In this document: positions 54,619 to 64,000 of the stretch, one piece after another
Numbering within the stretch: position 1 is the first letter of the stretch
Layout: each line of letters begins with the position of its first letter
Source: Lepidodermella squamata
Taxonomy: Eukaryota; Gastrotricha
DNA length: 64,000 nt
Reading direction: 5' to 3'
Assembly (NCBI GenBank): GCA_047495785.1
Contig: JBLDXI010000023.1
Coordinates: 1,364,001-1,428,000 of the forward strand
Program-made: the position numbers and the translations under genes
Notes under the pieces: model-generated
What the model saw: only the letters and a program-made list of their open reading frames with translations
Databases searched by the model: none
What the model was told of the DNA's origin: nothing

Positions 54619-56688
54619 ATGTCTCCAACCCAACTTATAGCCGGTCAGCGTCAGAGACTTTGATTTGATTGTGATTTGATTTGATTTAGGTCATTTTTGG
54701 ATGATTTGACTTACTGATGATTTGATTTACAAAATTTCAAGATGATTTGATTTGCAAATGATTTAGCCCGCTTAATTTACTGATGATTTAGAGTATTCAA
54801 CACTCTCGGAACTCCCCCTGTTGCTAAACATGAGAACTGATATTTGACTCGAAAACCTTTTTTCCAAAATGTCTGGAGCAATTCAACTACTTGTAGACGC
54901 ATTCTGCTATAACCAACCTTAAAATGTGAAAGAATCTCTCGAAAATACCCTAATACTCATATTTCGCTGGGCGAAAGATTTGATTGATTTACCATGGATT
55001 TTTGGGTGATTTGATTTTAAATGATTGATTTTACAAGACCTGTGATTTACTGAAGAAATCAAATCAAATCAAAGTCACTGGTCAGCGTTCTTACTTGTTG
55101 AAGGTACCGCCAAGAACAATATTATTATATTTTTATACTGTTATTACTAATTTCAACTCTTGATAAGTGCTTTGATTTGTTGCAAAATCGCAACCCTTCA
55201 AAGGATATGGCCGAGCTCATCGCGAAGACGATTGGCACATCAGTTGTTCAAAATTGGTTTTACACCAGAAGAAAAAATATATTTAAAGAGAAAACTTCGA
55301 AGATTTGGCGATTTGAAGATATTCTCGGCGAAAAAAAAAACGAAATGTTGATGCTGGAAGTGAAAAATGATCATAAACTGAGCAAAGGTAGAAGGCAGAT
55401 GCTGGCGCGACGATTCGGCTTGACAGAGAAGCAGGTTGATGGGTTCTTCTGCAAGCATCGAAGCCAACGAAGGGCATACGTTCGCTTGAAGTTGACATCC
55501 CAGCAAAATGAAAACTTTGAGAAGGTTAAACTGAGAAGTGCTATTTGCCTAATCTGGTGATGATTGATTTTCTAAAGGAATTTGAGCTGAATCCTGCCGC
55601 TTCAGATCAAAGATGCCGCGAAGTGGCTGAAGCTGTTGGCATATCATTCAGTCAGGCCCAACGCCTTATTTTAAAACGGCGAGCCAAAGGTGGAATCCGC
55701 AGTTATACAGCGAAATCTGAGTCCTTTCGAGTCACGGATCCTCAACTCGCAAATCTAGAGGAAGCATTCCTGTCAACAGTAATGAATGACGATAGGTTTG
55801 ACAATGCTCTCTTTCAAAGATTGGCCAATAAAACCGGATTGAGAAAGTACGTGGTCAGGAATTGGTTTATTACCCGGCGCAAATCTTTTGGACTCGGGAA
55901 GAAACGATTAAATCTCGATCAAGCCAGTGTCTGCGTTTTAAATGCCGTGAGTTTACCTTTGATGGAAAGTTGAAATGTTTCAGAAGTATTGTTCTTCAGG
56001 AGTTCGCTGAATCGAGCCGACTGGAGGACGGCAGAGCGCTAGCGATTGCGGAAAAGTTGGGATTAACATCAGAAGTGGTTAAAAAACTTTTCGTTATGAA
56101 GCGGAATCTACTGAGAACTGCGACAAATAAGCCGTCCCGTCGTCCGAGACTGAAACTTGACCAGCGAAATGCCCTGAATGAGGTGAGAAAAGGCCGTTTT
56201 CAAATCTATAACGTTTAATGATCATTTTTTGTTCAGGAATTCAATAACAATCCAGATCTACAGCAAGCTGAGAAAATTCGTTTGACTGAAAGACTGGGAA
56301 TCGCATTAAATACTGTGAAACGTTTCTTCAACCGTGCTAAAGCTCGAGGTTCAGGAAAAAGTCGGAAAAAAATCGACCCGACCTGGGAGCAGCGGCTTCA
56401 TCTAGAAAAGGTATTGGCTCGAAAAGCTTGAAAATTGAGCTGGTTCCTTTGCTTAATGACTGTGATTCAATTTATTTAGGAGTTTAAAACCTGCAAATTC
56501 GTAACTCACCAGCAAGCTGAGCGCCTATCGACTTCAATTGGATACCCAACTGTGAAGGCAATAAAGCTTCCCTTCCATTTCTGAGATCATTTTTATTTCT
56601 CTTCCTTTTTGTATAGATAAAAGAGTGGTTCAGGTCGAAGCGGAAGCATGGAAAAACGAAACAGAAGGAAAATGCACTCGGTTCATGA
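54619..56688 (+). pseudogene. Seven-homeodomain locus 15, exon 1 interrupted by a MITE
   Basis: Exon 1 starts at 54619 (MSPTQLIAGQR) and is broken after 54651 by a 429-bp element; its remainder is 55089-55103. All other exons are open: 55168-55524, 55578-55946, 56000-56182, 56237-56410, 56480-56557 and 56617-56688. HD1 has lost two residues before VQNWF, returning it to standard length. HD4 reads VVRNWFITRR and HD7 IKEWFRSKR. Exons 2 and 3 have AAG acceptors, as in locus 8. The last intron has a GC donor (GCAATA). Apart from the MITE this would be an intact gene, so an uninterrupted allele may exist. Confidence 0.85.
54652..55080. mobile_element. 429-bp hAT-type MITE
   Basis: The ends CAGAGACTTTGATTTGATT and, inverted, CAGTGACTTTGATTTGATT flank a sequence rich in TGATTTGATT repeats. 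The 8-bp direct repeat GTCAGCGT lies at 54644-54651 and 55081-55088. The CAGNG terminus plus 8-bp duplication is diagnostic of the hAT superfamily. There is no coding capacity. A partial inverted second copy begins at 59722. Confidence 0.9.
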
Positions 56689-56944
56689 TGTTTTTCTTAT
56701 GTTGTAATTTTAATTAGCCTGACTTCCCTAGCTATTTCCTCTGATATTGGGTTGTTCACCCCGCTGATATGACATTAGTTTTGAACTTTGAACAACACAA
56801 AGCCGTTAATTTCAGAATGCCAGAGAATCGTGGTTTGAAGTTTAGTGAATTTACTTTTTAAATTTATCGAAATTGGAAAGACCTTAACCCTATTATTTGA
56901 AGCCGATGATTCCCACCTTAGCATGGCGAAGTCATCGGGATCGT

Positions 56945-57360
56945 CAAGTCGTCGTCAATTGCGTGGTGCCGCAAGGTACCTCGTTGTCGTCGCTTCTTTT
57001 TATACTATACACCGCCGATTTGCTGTCCGCCCCAAGCGTGGATGGCCCGTTGCTGCAGGCCTACGCGGACGATCTAACTGTCGTCGGCGAGAGTGGCACG
57101 TTCCCTGCTGCTCAGCGTCGCCTCCAATTGGAGATCACCGTATTTCAGGTTGTGCTACGAAGTGGCGCCGGCAGTTTAATCTCGCGTAGAACGAAATTAT
57201 GCTCTTTGGTAATGCGTCCGTCGATGTTCGGCTCAACGGAGCCATGATCCCGCAAGTCGGGTCGATACGTGTTCTCGGTGTTCACTTGGACCCTAAACTG
57301 ACGTGGAAAGTTCATTTGGACATGATCTCTGACCGCTGCCGCAGGAATCTGGGTATTTTC
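56945..57360 (+). mobile_element. Family A retrotransposon fragment in the duplicated block
   Basis: Encodes VPQGTSLSSLLFILYTADLL, the AYADDLTVVGES box and, after a frame change near 57150, NASVDVRLNGAMIPQVGSIR and LDPKLTWKVHLDM. It ends at 57360 within the word TTTTCAA, which also begins the region lost relative to 21512. Confidence 0.8.
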
Positions 57361-57468
57361 AACTTTGAGAAATGGCGATTTTAATCGTTCAATTTTGGGA
57401 TTCGCTTGTAGATGATTTACTGGAATTTTCCAATACCCGACTTAAACAACTAAATTTTCTTTGGCATC

Positions 57469-58659
57469 ATGTCGAATACTAAATTTAATGCAGATCAGGT
57501 CTCTTACTTGAACAAGGTAACGCCAAGACCATGCTTTGAACAGATATTTTCATTTCAATTACTTACTCAGTGGTTTAAGTTTATGTGAAAGCGCAAACTT
57601 ACCAGGGATATCGCTGAGTTGATAGCGAAAAAGATTGGCACATCGGTTGGTAAAGTTCAAAACTGGTTCCGCACAAAAAGAAGTAAAGAAGTTGAAGAGA
57701 AGATGATTGTGCGATTTAAAGATATTCTCGGGGAAGAAAAAAACGAGTTGCTAGCGTCGGAGGTGAAACATAATTCCAAGTTGGTCAAAGAGAGAAAACA
57801 GCTGCTCGCACGAGAATTTGGCCTTACAGAGCGCCAGATTGAAAATTTCTTCCGCAAGCATCGCGTCCAACAGAACACATGCGTTCGCACGAAGTTAACA
57901 CAGCAGCAGAAGGAAATATTCAAGAAGGTTTGTTGCAAAGCGATATGCCAGAAACAAGCCAAAGTTTTCAGTTCATTTATAGTTTATTTCTTTACCCTTT
58001 ATTTTCCCAGATACTTTGGTACAACTATTTTTAATTTGATATTTTTTCATCAGGAATTCCTGCAAAATGCAAGCGCGTCACGTCATAGATTCCGAGAAAT
58101 CGCCGGGATTGTTGGCATAACATTAAATCAGGCCAGATATCTTGTCGCTACAGGACGAGCGCAAGTGGGAATCCGCTGTAGAAGAACAAAATCTGAATCC
58201 ATCAGATTCACTGATTGCCAACTGGCAGAACTACAGGAAGCATTCCAGTCAACAATGGTGAGGGGCGACAGCTTTGACGATGTCCTCTATAGAGGTTTGG
58301 CAAAGAAAACTGGATTGCAAAAGACTGTGGTCAAGAATTGGATTTCTAACCGGCCTAAATCAGCTGGCTTCACAAAGAAACAAGAAACTCTCGATCACAG
58401 CAGTATCTGCGCTCTAAATGCTGTGAGTTTCGATGAAATGACGTTTTAGTGATCGATATAAGCTTTGTCCTAATAGGAATTTGCTGTGTCGAGTCGAATG
58501 GAAGACGGCAGAGTGTAAGCAATTGCTGAAAAGCTTGGATTGACTTTCAGACAGGTTAAAAATTTCTTTGCTACTAAGCGAAGGCACTTAAGGACTGCGA
58601 GAAATGAGCAATCCCGTTGCCGCAAACTGAAACTTGACCAACGAAATGCTATTCCTGAG
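57469..58659 (+). pseudogene. Seven-homeodomain locus 16, pseudogene, 3' truncated
   Basis: Exon 1 (57469-57516) is normal. Exon 2 (57571-57927) has TGA at 57586-57588 where its duplicate at 22.1 kb has CGA. Exon 3 (58054-58422) is intact. Exon 4 (58477-58659) has TAA in HD5 at a CAA position. Exons 5-7 are missing; similarity to the duplicate stops a few bases after the exon 4 donor. Introns, including the unusually long intron 2 (127 nt), are almost identical to those of locus 9. Confidence 0.85.
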
Positions 58660-58667
58660 GTATGAGG

Positions 58668-59721
58668 ATTTTCCCGCTGATTCCGAATATCTAATTTGTT
58701 TTTTGGAAGTCTGAATAACTGGTGATGGCGACATAAGTGTGCGCGGGAAGTCGTGAATGTTTTGCAGCCCTGGGTTTTTAACCAATTGGACCATGATGAT
58801 CACGAATTAAAAATGCGCCGACCTCGGGTCCTTGTTTAAACACTTTAATCCCCTTAACAACCAAACTGCTTAATCAAAAGTGCATAAATTCAAAGTCGTC
58901 TACATTATGCGCACTGTTACAACGTAACCACATGGATTAGCGCGCGCAACTGAGTATTGCTTGGAGTAATAGTACATGGGGTGAGGACTCGCTTTATCAG
59001 CGCCCACTATCAGTCAGCAAAGGGTGAGTGGCGCAGTGGGGCGCCCGCATTGTTCTCGCTGCATTGTTACCTTGTGCGCGCGCGCATTTTTTAAACATTA
59101 ACGCGTTGTTTCTCCGGAACCGTGCATCGCATTGACACCGTTTTTTGATGTAGGGATAGAGTTAATGAATAACTATCACTATACAAATTTTTATGACGGT
59201 AGGATTTACCGTTGAGAAATAAACGGTACCACAAGTTTTTGCATTGCGCGGCAGCATTGAAATCACAGGCGCGCGCGTATTTTCACATTTGCTCCACAGT
59301 CCTGGGTCAGGATAAAATAATTTTTAGATGTAGGGATGCGTCACATTCTCTATTACCTTCATTCCAAAGCCCAACTCACTATCATAAAAATTGGCTGAAA
59401 AATGGTACCAACGTGCTGTCGTTTCTTCATCTCGCGCGCGCGAGTGAGGCAGGCGGCGGGCCCCCGTCGTGCGCGCGATATGATCTCTATAATAGGCGAG
59501 TCCTCACTCCATGTCTATTCCTCCAAGGAGTATTGGCTCAATTCCGGACCCCGCTTAGTTTCGTGCGCGACGCCCACAATGATTGCGCAATCAGACGGTA
59601 AAAGTGGATTGTGCGCGAACGCCGAGTCGAAATTAATGTAAATTTCAGTGCCGCGCGCGCTACTGTCAAAAGGTTAGTTTTTATAATTTAGGCGGTTTTT
59701 ATACCAAAATAAAGGTCAGAC
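58668..59721. repeat. Inverted-repeat-bearing, CG-alternating stretch
   Basis: Left arm 58960-58992 and right arm 59496-59527 pair imperfectly around the words CATGGGGTGAGGACTCGC and GCGAGTCCTCACTCCATG. The ~500 bases between them contain GCGCGCGC tracts near 59090, 59270, 59430 and 59470. It resembles the foldback element at 25.0 kb in composition but not in terminal sequence. No gene is supported. The duplicated block ends at its left side. Confidence 0.5.
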
Positions 59722-59873
59722 CAGTGACTTTGATTTGATTTGATTTGATTTATTCAGTAAATCACAGGTCTTTGTAAATCAATCATTTCAAATCAAATCC
59801 CCCAAAAATCGATAGTAAATCAATCAAATCAAATCATCAGGCCCGTTTAAATCAAATCAAATCAAATCTTTAG
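59722..59873. mobile_element. Partial second copy of the hAT-type MITE (inverted)
   Basis: Begins CAGTGACTTTGATTTGATT and follows the reverse complement of 54975-55080 (TTCAGTAAATCACAGGTCTT, AAATCAATCATTT). The other terminus is absent, so it is truncated or interrupted by the element starting at 59881. Confidence 0.75.
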
Positions 59874-59880
59874 CATAGGG

Positions 59881-60110
59881 CAGTGGTTCCCAAACTTTTT
59901 GTCTGGTAGGACACAGTACACTCACAGGCAATTTACGCTTAATCTCTATTTACGGGTAAAATTTGAGCGCGTTTACGGGTAAAACCTCTCAATAAAAATG
60001 ACGCGTAAATATTGCCTAATTTTACGCTTAAATATCTTTTACGCTTCAATATTGACCTAAATTTACGCGTTAATATCCCGACTAGGCAGACATTAACGCG
60101 TAAACCCTCA
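59881..60110. mobile_element. Terminus of another hAT-like element with TTTACGC repeats
   Basis: CAGTGGTTCCCAAACTTTTTG at 59881 is a very typical hAT terminal sequence. From 59932 to 60108 the words TTTACGC, TTTACGG, GCGTAAA and relatives occur about nine times in both orientations, as subterminal repeats do. I found no matching right end before 64000. It may enclose the minus-strand genes that follow; that is unproven. Confidence 0.55.
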
Positions 60111-60907
60111 ATCAAACGTTATTATTGATATTATTCTGAAATGAATCTCGGGAAAATTCCTCTACTTGCGCACATGAGGAATAAACTCAACAAAAAGACC
60201 ATTGATTATACGAAGCGTGTTTTATTTCAGGTTAAACGTGGTATTTGAATTTTTTCTTAATTAATTTTCCAGCGAGTTTCTAGGTTTAATTAATATGTTG
60301 TTTTGTTTAATAAAAATGCATTAAAATACAAGAGAGATTTTTTACATTTTTGCTTCATAATTTGAAATCCTTCGATGAGCGCACGTTTCATACAAAATAT
60401 AGGTGATGATACACGAAATCAAAGGAAGAATGAGAAAGAATGAGGAGAAGTCACAACGGGAAGAAGAAGACACATGTAGTAGTATACAGAGATATTATTA
60501 TTCTCGATTAAAAAATTGAATATTTACAATTTGAATTTTTCCCTAACAAAAAGGCTTATATAATAACAGCATAAATACAGTATGATACAATAATATTATG
60601 GAGGAGACGCGACCACATGGAAAATACACCGCTCAAAACAGAAAAATATTTACACTAGACGCCATAAAACATAAAGCATGAAACGGAATAACAATGTTTA
60701 TTGTCACTGGATAAATTAAGGCGTTGAATTTCGTTGAATATAGTTTGAAGAGGAGTGTTCGGAAGATTATTTTGCAAAAACGATTCGAGCTAACAACTAA
60801 TAAATTGGAAGCAACGAGAGTTTAGAAATCAGCGAAATTATTTTGAACTATCGGATGTATGTTGTGTACTATTTGGATAATATGAGACGAACATGAGGCA
60901 AAAACAG
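60111..60907. other. Gene-free 3' flank
   Basis: AT-rich sequence downstream of the minus-strand gene ending at 60908, probably including its 3' UTR. No repeat or gene recognised. Confidence 0.4.
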
Positions 60908-62383
60908 CTACTGCTTACGCTGCCGAGTTGCTCGCGGAGCCGCTTCAGCCGTATCTTGTTTCGACGCTCCTCCACGTTTACGGCAGCCAATTTTGATTAC
61001 GGGGGTACTGCTGGTATTTGCCTTCTGGCCGTCGCTGCTGCCAGGAATCTCGGCTAGAATCATCTCCGTAGCTGTGTTGAGCGACTCGGGCAAGTTATTA
61101 TCCACAGCTGGCATATTCTTCTCCAAGCCAGGCGTTGGCATTGAAATTGGAGCCAGGCGACGCACAGCGTAGTCTACGGGGGCCATTTGAAAAGTTGGCT
61201 GCTGGTAGGTCTGAGGGTTGATCGGGGTGAGAACGGCGTAGGTGGGCGTGGAAGAACTGTTAGACTGCACGAGGTCCGCCGGCACGTGTTGATAAGGCGC
61301 TTGCGGATGAAATTCCGAGAATTCACCCATTTCCGGCATTTCGGCGGCTGTCGGAAAGATTCCGCTCACGTTGCCGCTGAGAGAATCAGCGCGATTTTCA
61401 TCACCCGAGGGTGCTCGCTGGATTGAAAAAGCTGGCTGTTCTGGTGTCGAAATAGCCGGTGTTTGAGATGTAGGTGTTGACTGGAGAAATAGGGTGGGCG
61501 GAGGCTGCAAGGGAGTCAGAGTAGGGCGCTGGTGGCGAGTATTGAACCCGCAATTTTCCCGCATGCGTATGGCAGAGGTAATCTTGTCGAATACCGGGGG
61601 CTGGAAAAATAGAAAAATGACTATAAATTCACTATCCAAGTTGTAGGCGAACTCACCCTTGCATTCGAGCGACCGTCCGTAAGCACCGGAATCCCGGGGA
61701 TTGCTGGGTAGTTGAGGAGCAGGGTGTCGAAGAAATTGGCGAACATAATTCGCCGTTGCACTGGGTTGCCAACATTTCGAGGAACAAATTTCCTGTAATA
61801 AAAAATGCATATAAAACAAAATTCAAAAATTCAAAATTATTACACAATTTTAAAATTTATCATAATAATTAATTAGTGATTACCAAAATTTTATTTCGAA
61901 AAATTTCTCAAATCTTTCAATCAAAATTTCTAAATCAAAAGCTTCAATTTTTTACAGATGATCCATGATTAATCCCCACATTTTACATTTTAATAAAAAA
62001 TTCAGAAAATAAACAAAATATATAATAATTTCCATACAATTGCTACGATTTTATAATCAATTTTCTAAAAATTTCTGAAACATTTCTATCGAAGAAAACT
62101 ATTTTTACATTTTAAATAAATTGAAAATAAAATTAAAAATTAAAAATTGATTTCCATGATAAAAAAAATGATGAAAAAATAGTACTTACCATAGGTAATT
62201 CGTGATTTCGTTGCGAAACGATTTTTGAGCCTTCACTGAAACGTCGTGGCCATCAGCGAAAGCGCGGCCCAGTTCAGAAAGCTCGTCAGGTCGTGGAAAA
62301 CACGTGGGGAAGTTGAAATCGCGCAATTCAGGCGGCAAAAGCGCTGCGTGTTGCTTCTGTTGCTTCTTCGTATAACGATCCAT
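60908..62383 (-). CDS. Unrecognised three-exon protein, possibly transposon-encoded
   Basis: Minus-strand exons 62383-62190, 61792-61657 and 61600-60908 join in phase to give about 340 residues. The ATG is 51 bases after the stop of the upstream gene, and TTTTTTTAG lies between them, so the pair may be co-transcribed. Residues 1-110 form a compact region (RDFNFPTCFPRPDELSELG, then KFVPRNVGNPVQRRIMFANF) that has the helical feel of a BEN-type or similar DNA-binding domain; I cannot assign it. The rest is low-complexity P/T/Q/S-rich sequence. It ends with a basic segment (CRKRGGASKQ, RATRQRKQ) likely to be a nuclear localisation signal. Function unknown. Confidence 0.55.
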
Positions 62384-62434
62384 GACAAAAAAAATGAAAT
62401 TAACAATCGACTCCTAAAAAAATAATTTATTAAA

Positions 62435-63967
62435 TTATTCGGTTTCGATTAAAAACAACACCCTTGGGGTTGCTAATAACAATAAGCGGTCTGCCTTACG
62501 CAGTACCGGCCAAGGGAAGCTAATTTGAGACAGAGGAGCTAAGATGGATTTGCCACCATAAGACACAATTTGATACGAATTAGTTCCCATAAAATAATTG
62601 CAATTCGCTTCCAGTAGTCGAACTAAAATTTCACCGTCGCTGCGGTTATATACAAAGTGTTCAATTTTAAAAAAAATAAGCTCGCAGCCGTTAGCCAGGA
62701 CGATGTCATTCGAGTTGAACGTCGATCCGCGCCAGGTAACCGATTCGATTACAGCGTGATCGATTCCCAGCATAGCCACGTCCTTTCGACCATCCACAGC
62801 TTTTCCAATGGACTCGATTTCTCGGATTTGATTTTTCGATTCGAGGCCGAATTTGACCAGACGATACGCCAAGAAATCGGCCACTGATTTTGGCATATTA
62901 ACGAAATTTCGCCAAGGTTTTAGCGAAATCGGCGCGTATGTGGCTTCCCACCTAAAAAATGGAGCAGGCAAATTAAAGTAAAATACAATGATGACCGATA
63001 TTATTTTCAGTTTGATAAAATTGGGCAGTTTCCACACGGGCATTGAGGACAGAATGATAACAGTAGAAATTCGCGCCCAAGTTTTGAAACGGCAATTAAT
63101 TTTAGAAATCGAGAAAAAATTCGTAAAATGCCACCTTAACTTCTCGTTCAATAAAATACATGCAAAATGCGATCGTAAAAGTTTTTCCATGTAAAAGTTC
63201 GGGGAAATAAGAATAACCATGGTTATTAATGATCCCGCTTCTCTACACGTTTCATTTCATCGCTGACTGGAATCGCTGGATTTTGTTTGAATATTCCCGA
63301 ATTTCAGTTATATTCTCGAATGATGTAGATATTTTTGTCTGGAAAAAATCCATCGAAAAAATGAAGAAATCCAGTAATGACACCACAAATTTCGAATAAT
63401 GAAAAATCAAATAATTTTAAAAGGGCCAGGCAAATTTAACAAAATATTTAGCTAATCTCGAAGAACTAGCGAATAATTGTAAACTCAACATTAGAAATAA
63501 CCTTACCTCATGGCCCAGTAATTTCGAGCCGGGCCGAATTCCAACATTTGTGGAACGAAGTGTAGACTCCAGTGATGCTTGGCGACTTGTTTCGATTTAG
63601 GGTAGGCTTTCTTGAACGCGATGTGATGAGCAGTAGTTAGAGCTTTGACTTGCTCAATTGATTTCTGATCAATGATGGGCGAAAGAATGAGTTGAACCAT
63701 CAAAGCCAGCTGGAGGATCGACGCGAATTGAACGCAGTCGGTTGGTAGGACTCGTTCAAGGGCGAGTGGCAGGTAGACCAGCAGTAGCAGATGCTCGATT
63801 CCTTTCCCGATTGGGGAGTAATCCGTCTTCTTGACCAACGGCAACTTGTGCTTGGCGAGAAACGTCTTGAACGAGGCCAATTTATCGGCGAGTTGCTGGA
63901 AATTGATCACTTTCTCGACATTGATTAGCCAGTTGAAAAGCAGGCGAATTTCTCGAACGACAACGCC
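62435..63967 (-). CDS. C-terminal part of a probable transposon-derived protein
   Basis: Two minus-strand exons, 63967-63507 and 62951-62435, join in phase; the gene continues beyond the right edge, since 63967 follows a splice acceptor (TATATAG). The first contains KHHWSLHFVPQMLEFGPARN followed by YWAMR and, across the intron, WEATYAP. This matches the pattern KPKHHFxxHYPxxxxxxGPxxxxWxMRxEA that I recall from widespread transposon-type proteins of many animals. MPKSVADFLAYRLV follows, as in those proteins. The catalytic part would lie outside the window. Superfamily not assigned. Confidence 0.5.
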
Positions 63968-64000
63968 CTATATAAGCTTATCATTAGAAACCAGCATAAT

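Noticed and set aside
59212-59641. Open frames of 79-129 codons in the CG-rich stretch
   Set aside because: They lie between inverted-repeat arms in low-complexity GCGC sequence and look like by-products of composition.
60908-62383. Treating the three-exon gene as a recognised BEN-domain protein
   Set aside because: The N-terminal part only vaguely resembles such domains; I could not match conserved residues, so the function is left open.
1-64000. tRNA, rRNA or other structural RNA genes
   Set aside because: I looked for tRNA A/B-box arrangements and rRNA-like stretches and found none I could defend; a covariance-model scan would be needed to exclude small ncRNAs.

Overview
This window is animal genomic DNA with no prokaryotic layout. 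Its protein-coding genes are split by many short introns (about 45-150 nt) with GT/GC donors and T-rich (T)TCAG or TTTAG acceptors. A nematode or other compact-genome ecdysozoan is my best guess; this is inferred from intron style, gene density and the presence of multi-homeodomain genes, and no marker gene proves it.

The dominant feature is a tandem family of same-strand (+) genes, each encoding a protein of about 425 residues made of seven back-to-back homeodomains (HD1-HD7). Two loci look intact from start to stop (416-2140 and 31055-32881). One is an in-frame shortened version (48487-49747). The others at about 3.8, 11.7, 14.7, 16.5, 19.5, 20.5, 22.0, 25.8, 33.9, 50.7, 54.6 and 57.5 kb, plus smaller scraps, are damaged by nonsense codons, frameshifts, deletions or insertions. 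The shared plan is seven exons with every intron in phase 0. In five of the seven homeodomains an intron falls between homeodomain residues 18 and 19, and a further intron at 44/45 of HD7 always has a GC donor. A second, single-homeodomain type of fragment recurs between the seven-homeodomain loci.

The array is heavily invaded by mobile DNA. There are Jockey/I/R1-type non-LTR retrotransposons of at least three related families. The best copy has an uninterrupted 956-residue endonuclease-reverse transcriptase at 35960-38830. A complete-looking P-element-type transposon lies at 42380-46661 with about 38-bp terminal inverted repeats, an 8-bp target duplication and a four-exon transposase. A CACTA-like 2.46-kb element (39529-41992) sits inside a retrotransposon ORF1. 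A 429-bp hAT-type MITE interrupts exon 1 of one homeodomain gene. A 714-bp foldback element with perfect 50-bp terminal repeats lies at 25002-25715, and smaller inverted-repeat elements also occur.

Region by region: 0-8.2 kb holds homeodomain genes and retrotransposon scraps. 8.25-10.4 kb holds two unrelated minus-strand genes, a decayed secreted protein of a mainly microbial-looking family and an intact MpaB/Lcp-like (DUF2236) oxygenase gene. 11-35.4 kb holds more array units and a large retrotransposon. 35.6-48 kb is a nest of transposons. 48-58.7 kb holds the last array units, partly a segmental duplicate of 18.5-23.2 kb. 58.7-64 kb holds inverted-repeat elements and two minus-strand genes that look transposon-derived.

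Functionally, the homeodomain proteins are presumably nuclear DNA-binding factors, although only HD4 keeps the usual W48-F49-N51-R53 combination. The retrotransposons and DNA transposons appear to have driven gene decay and block duplication in the array.
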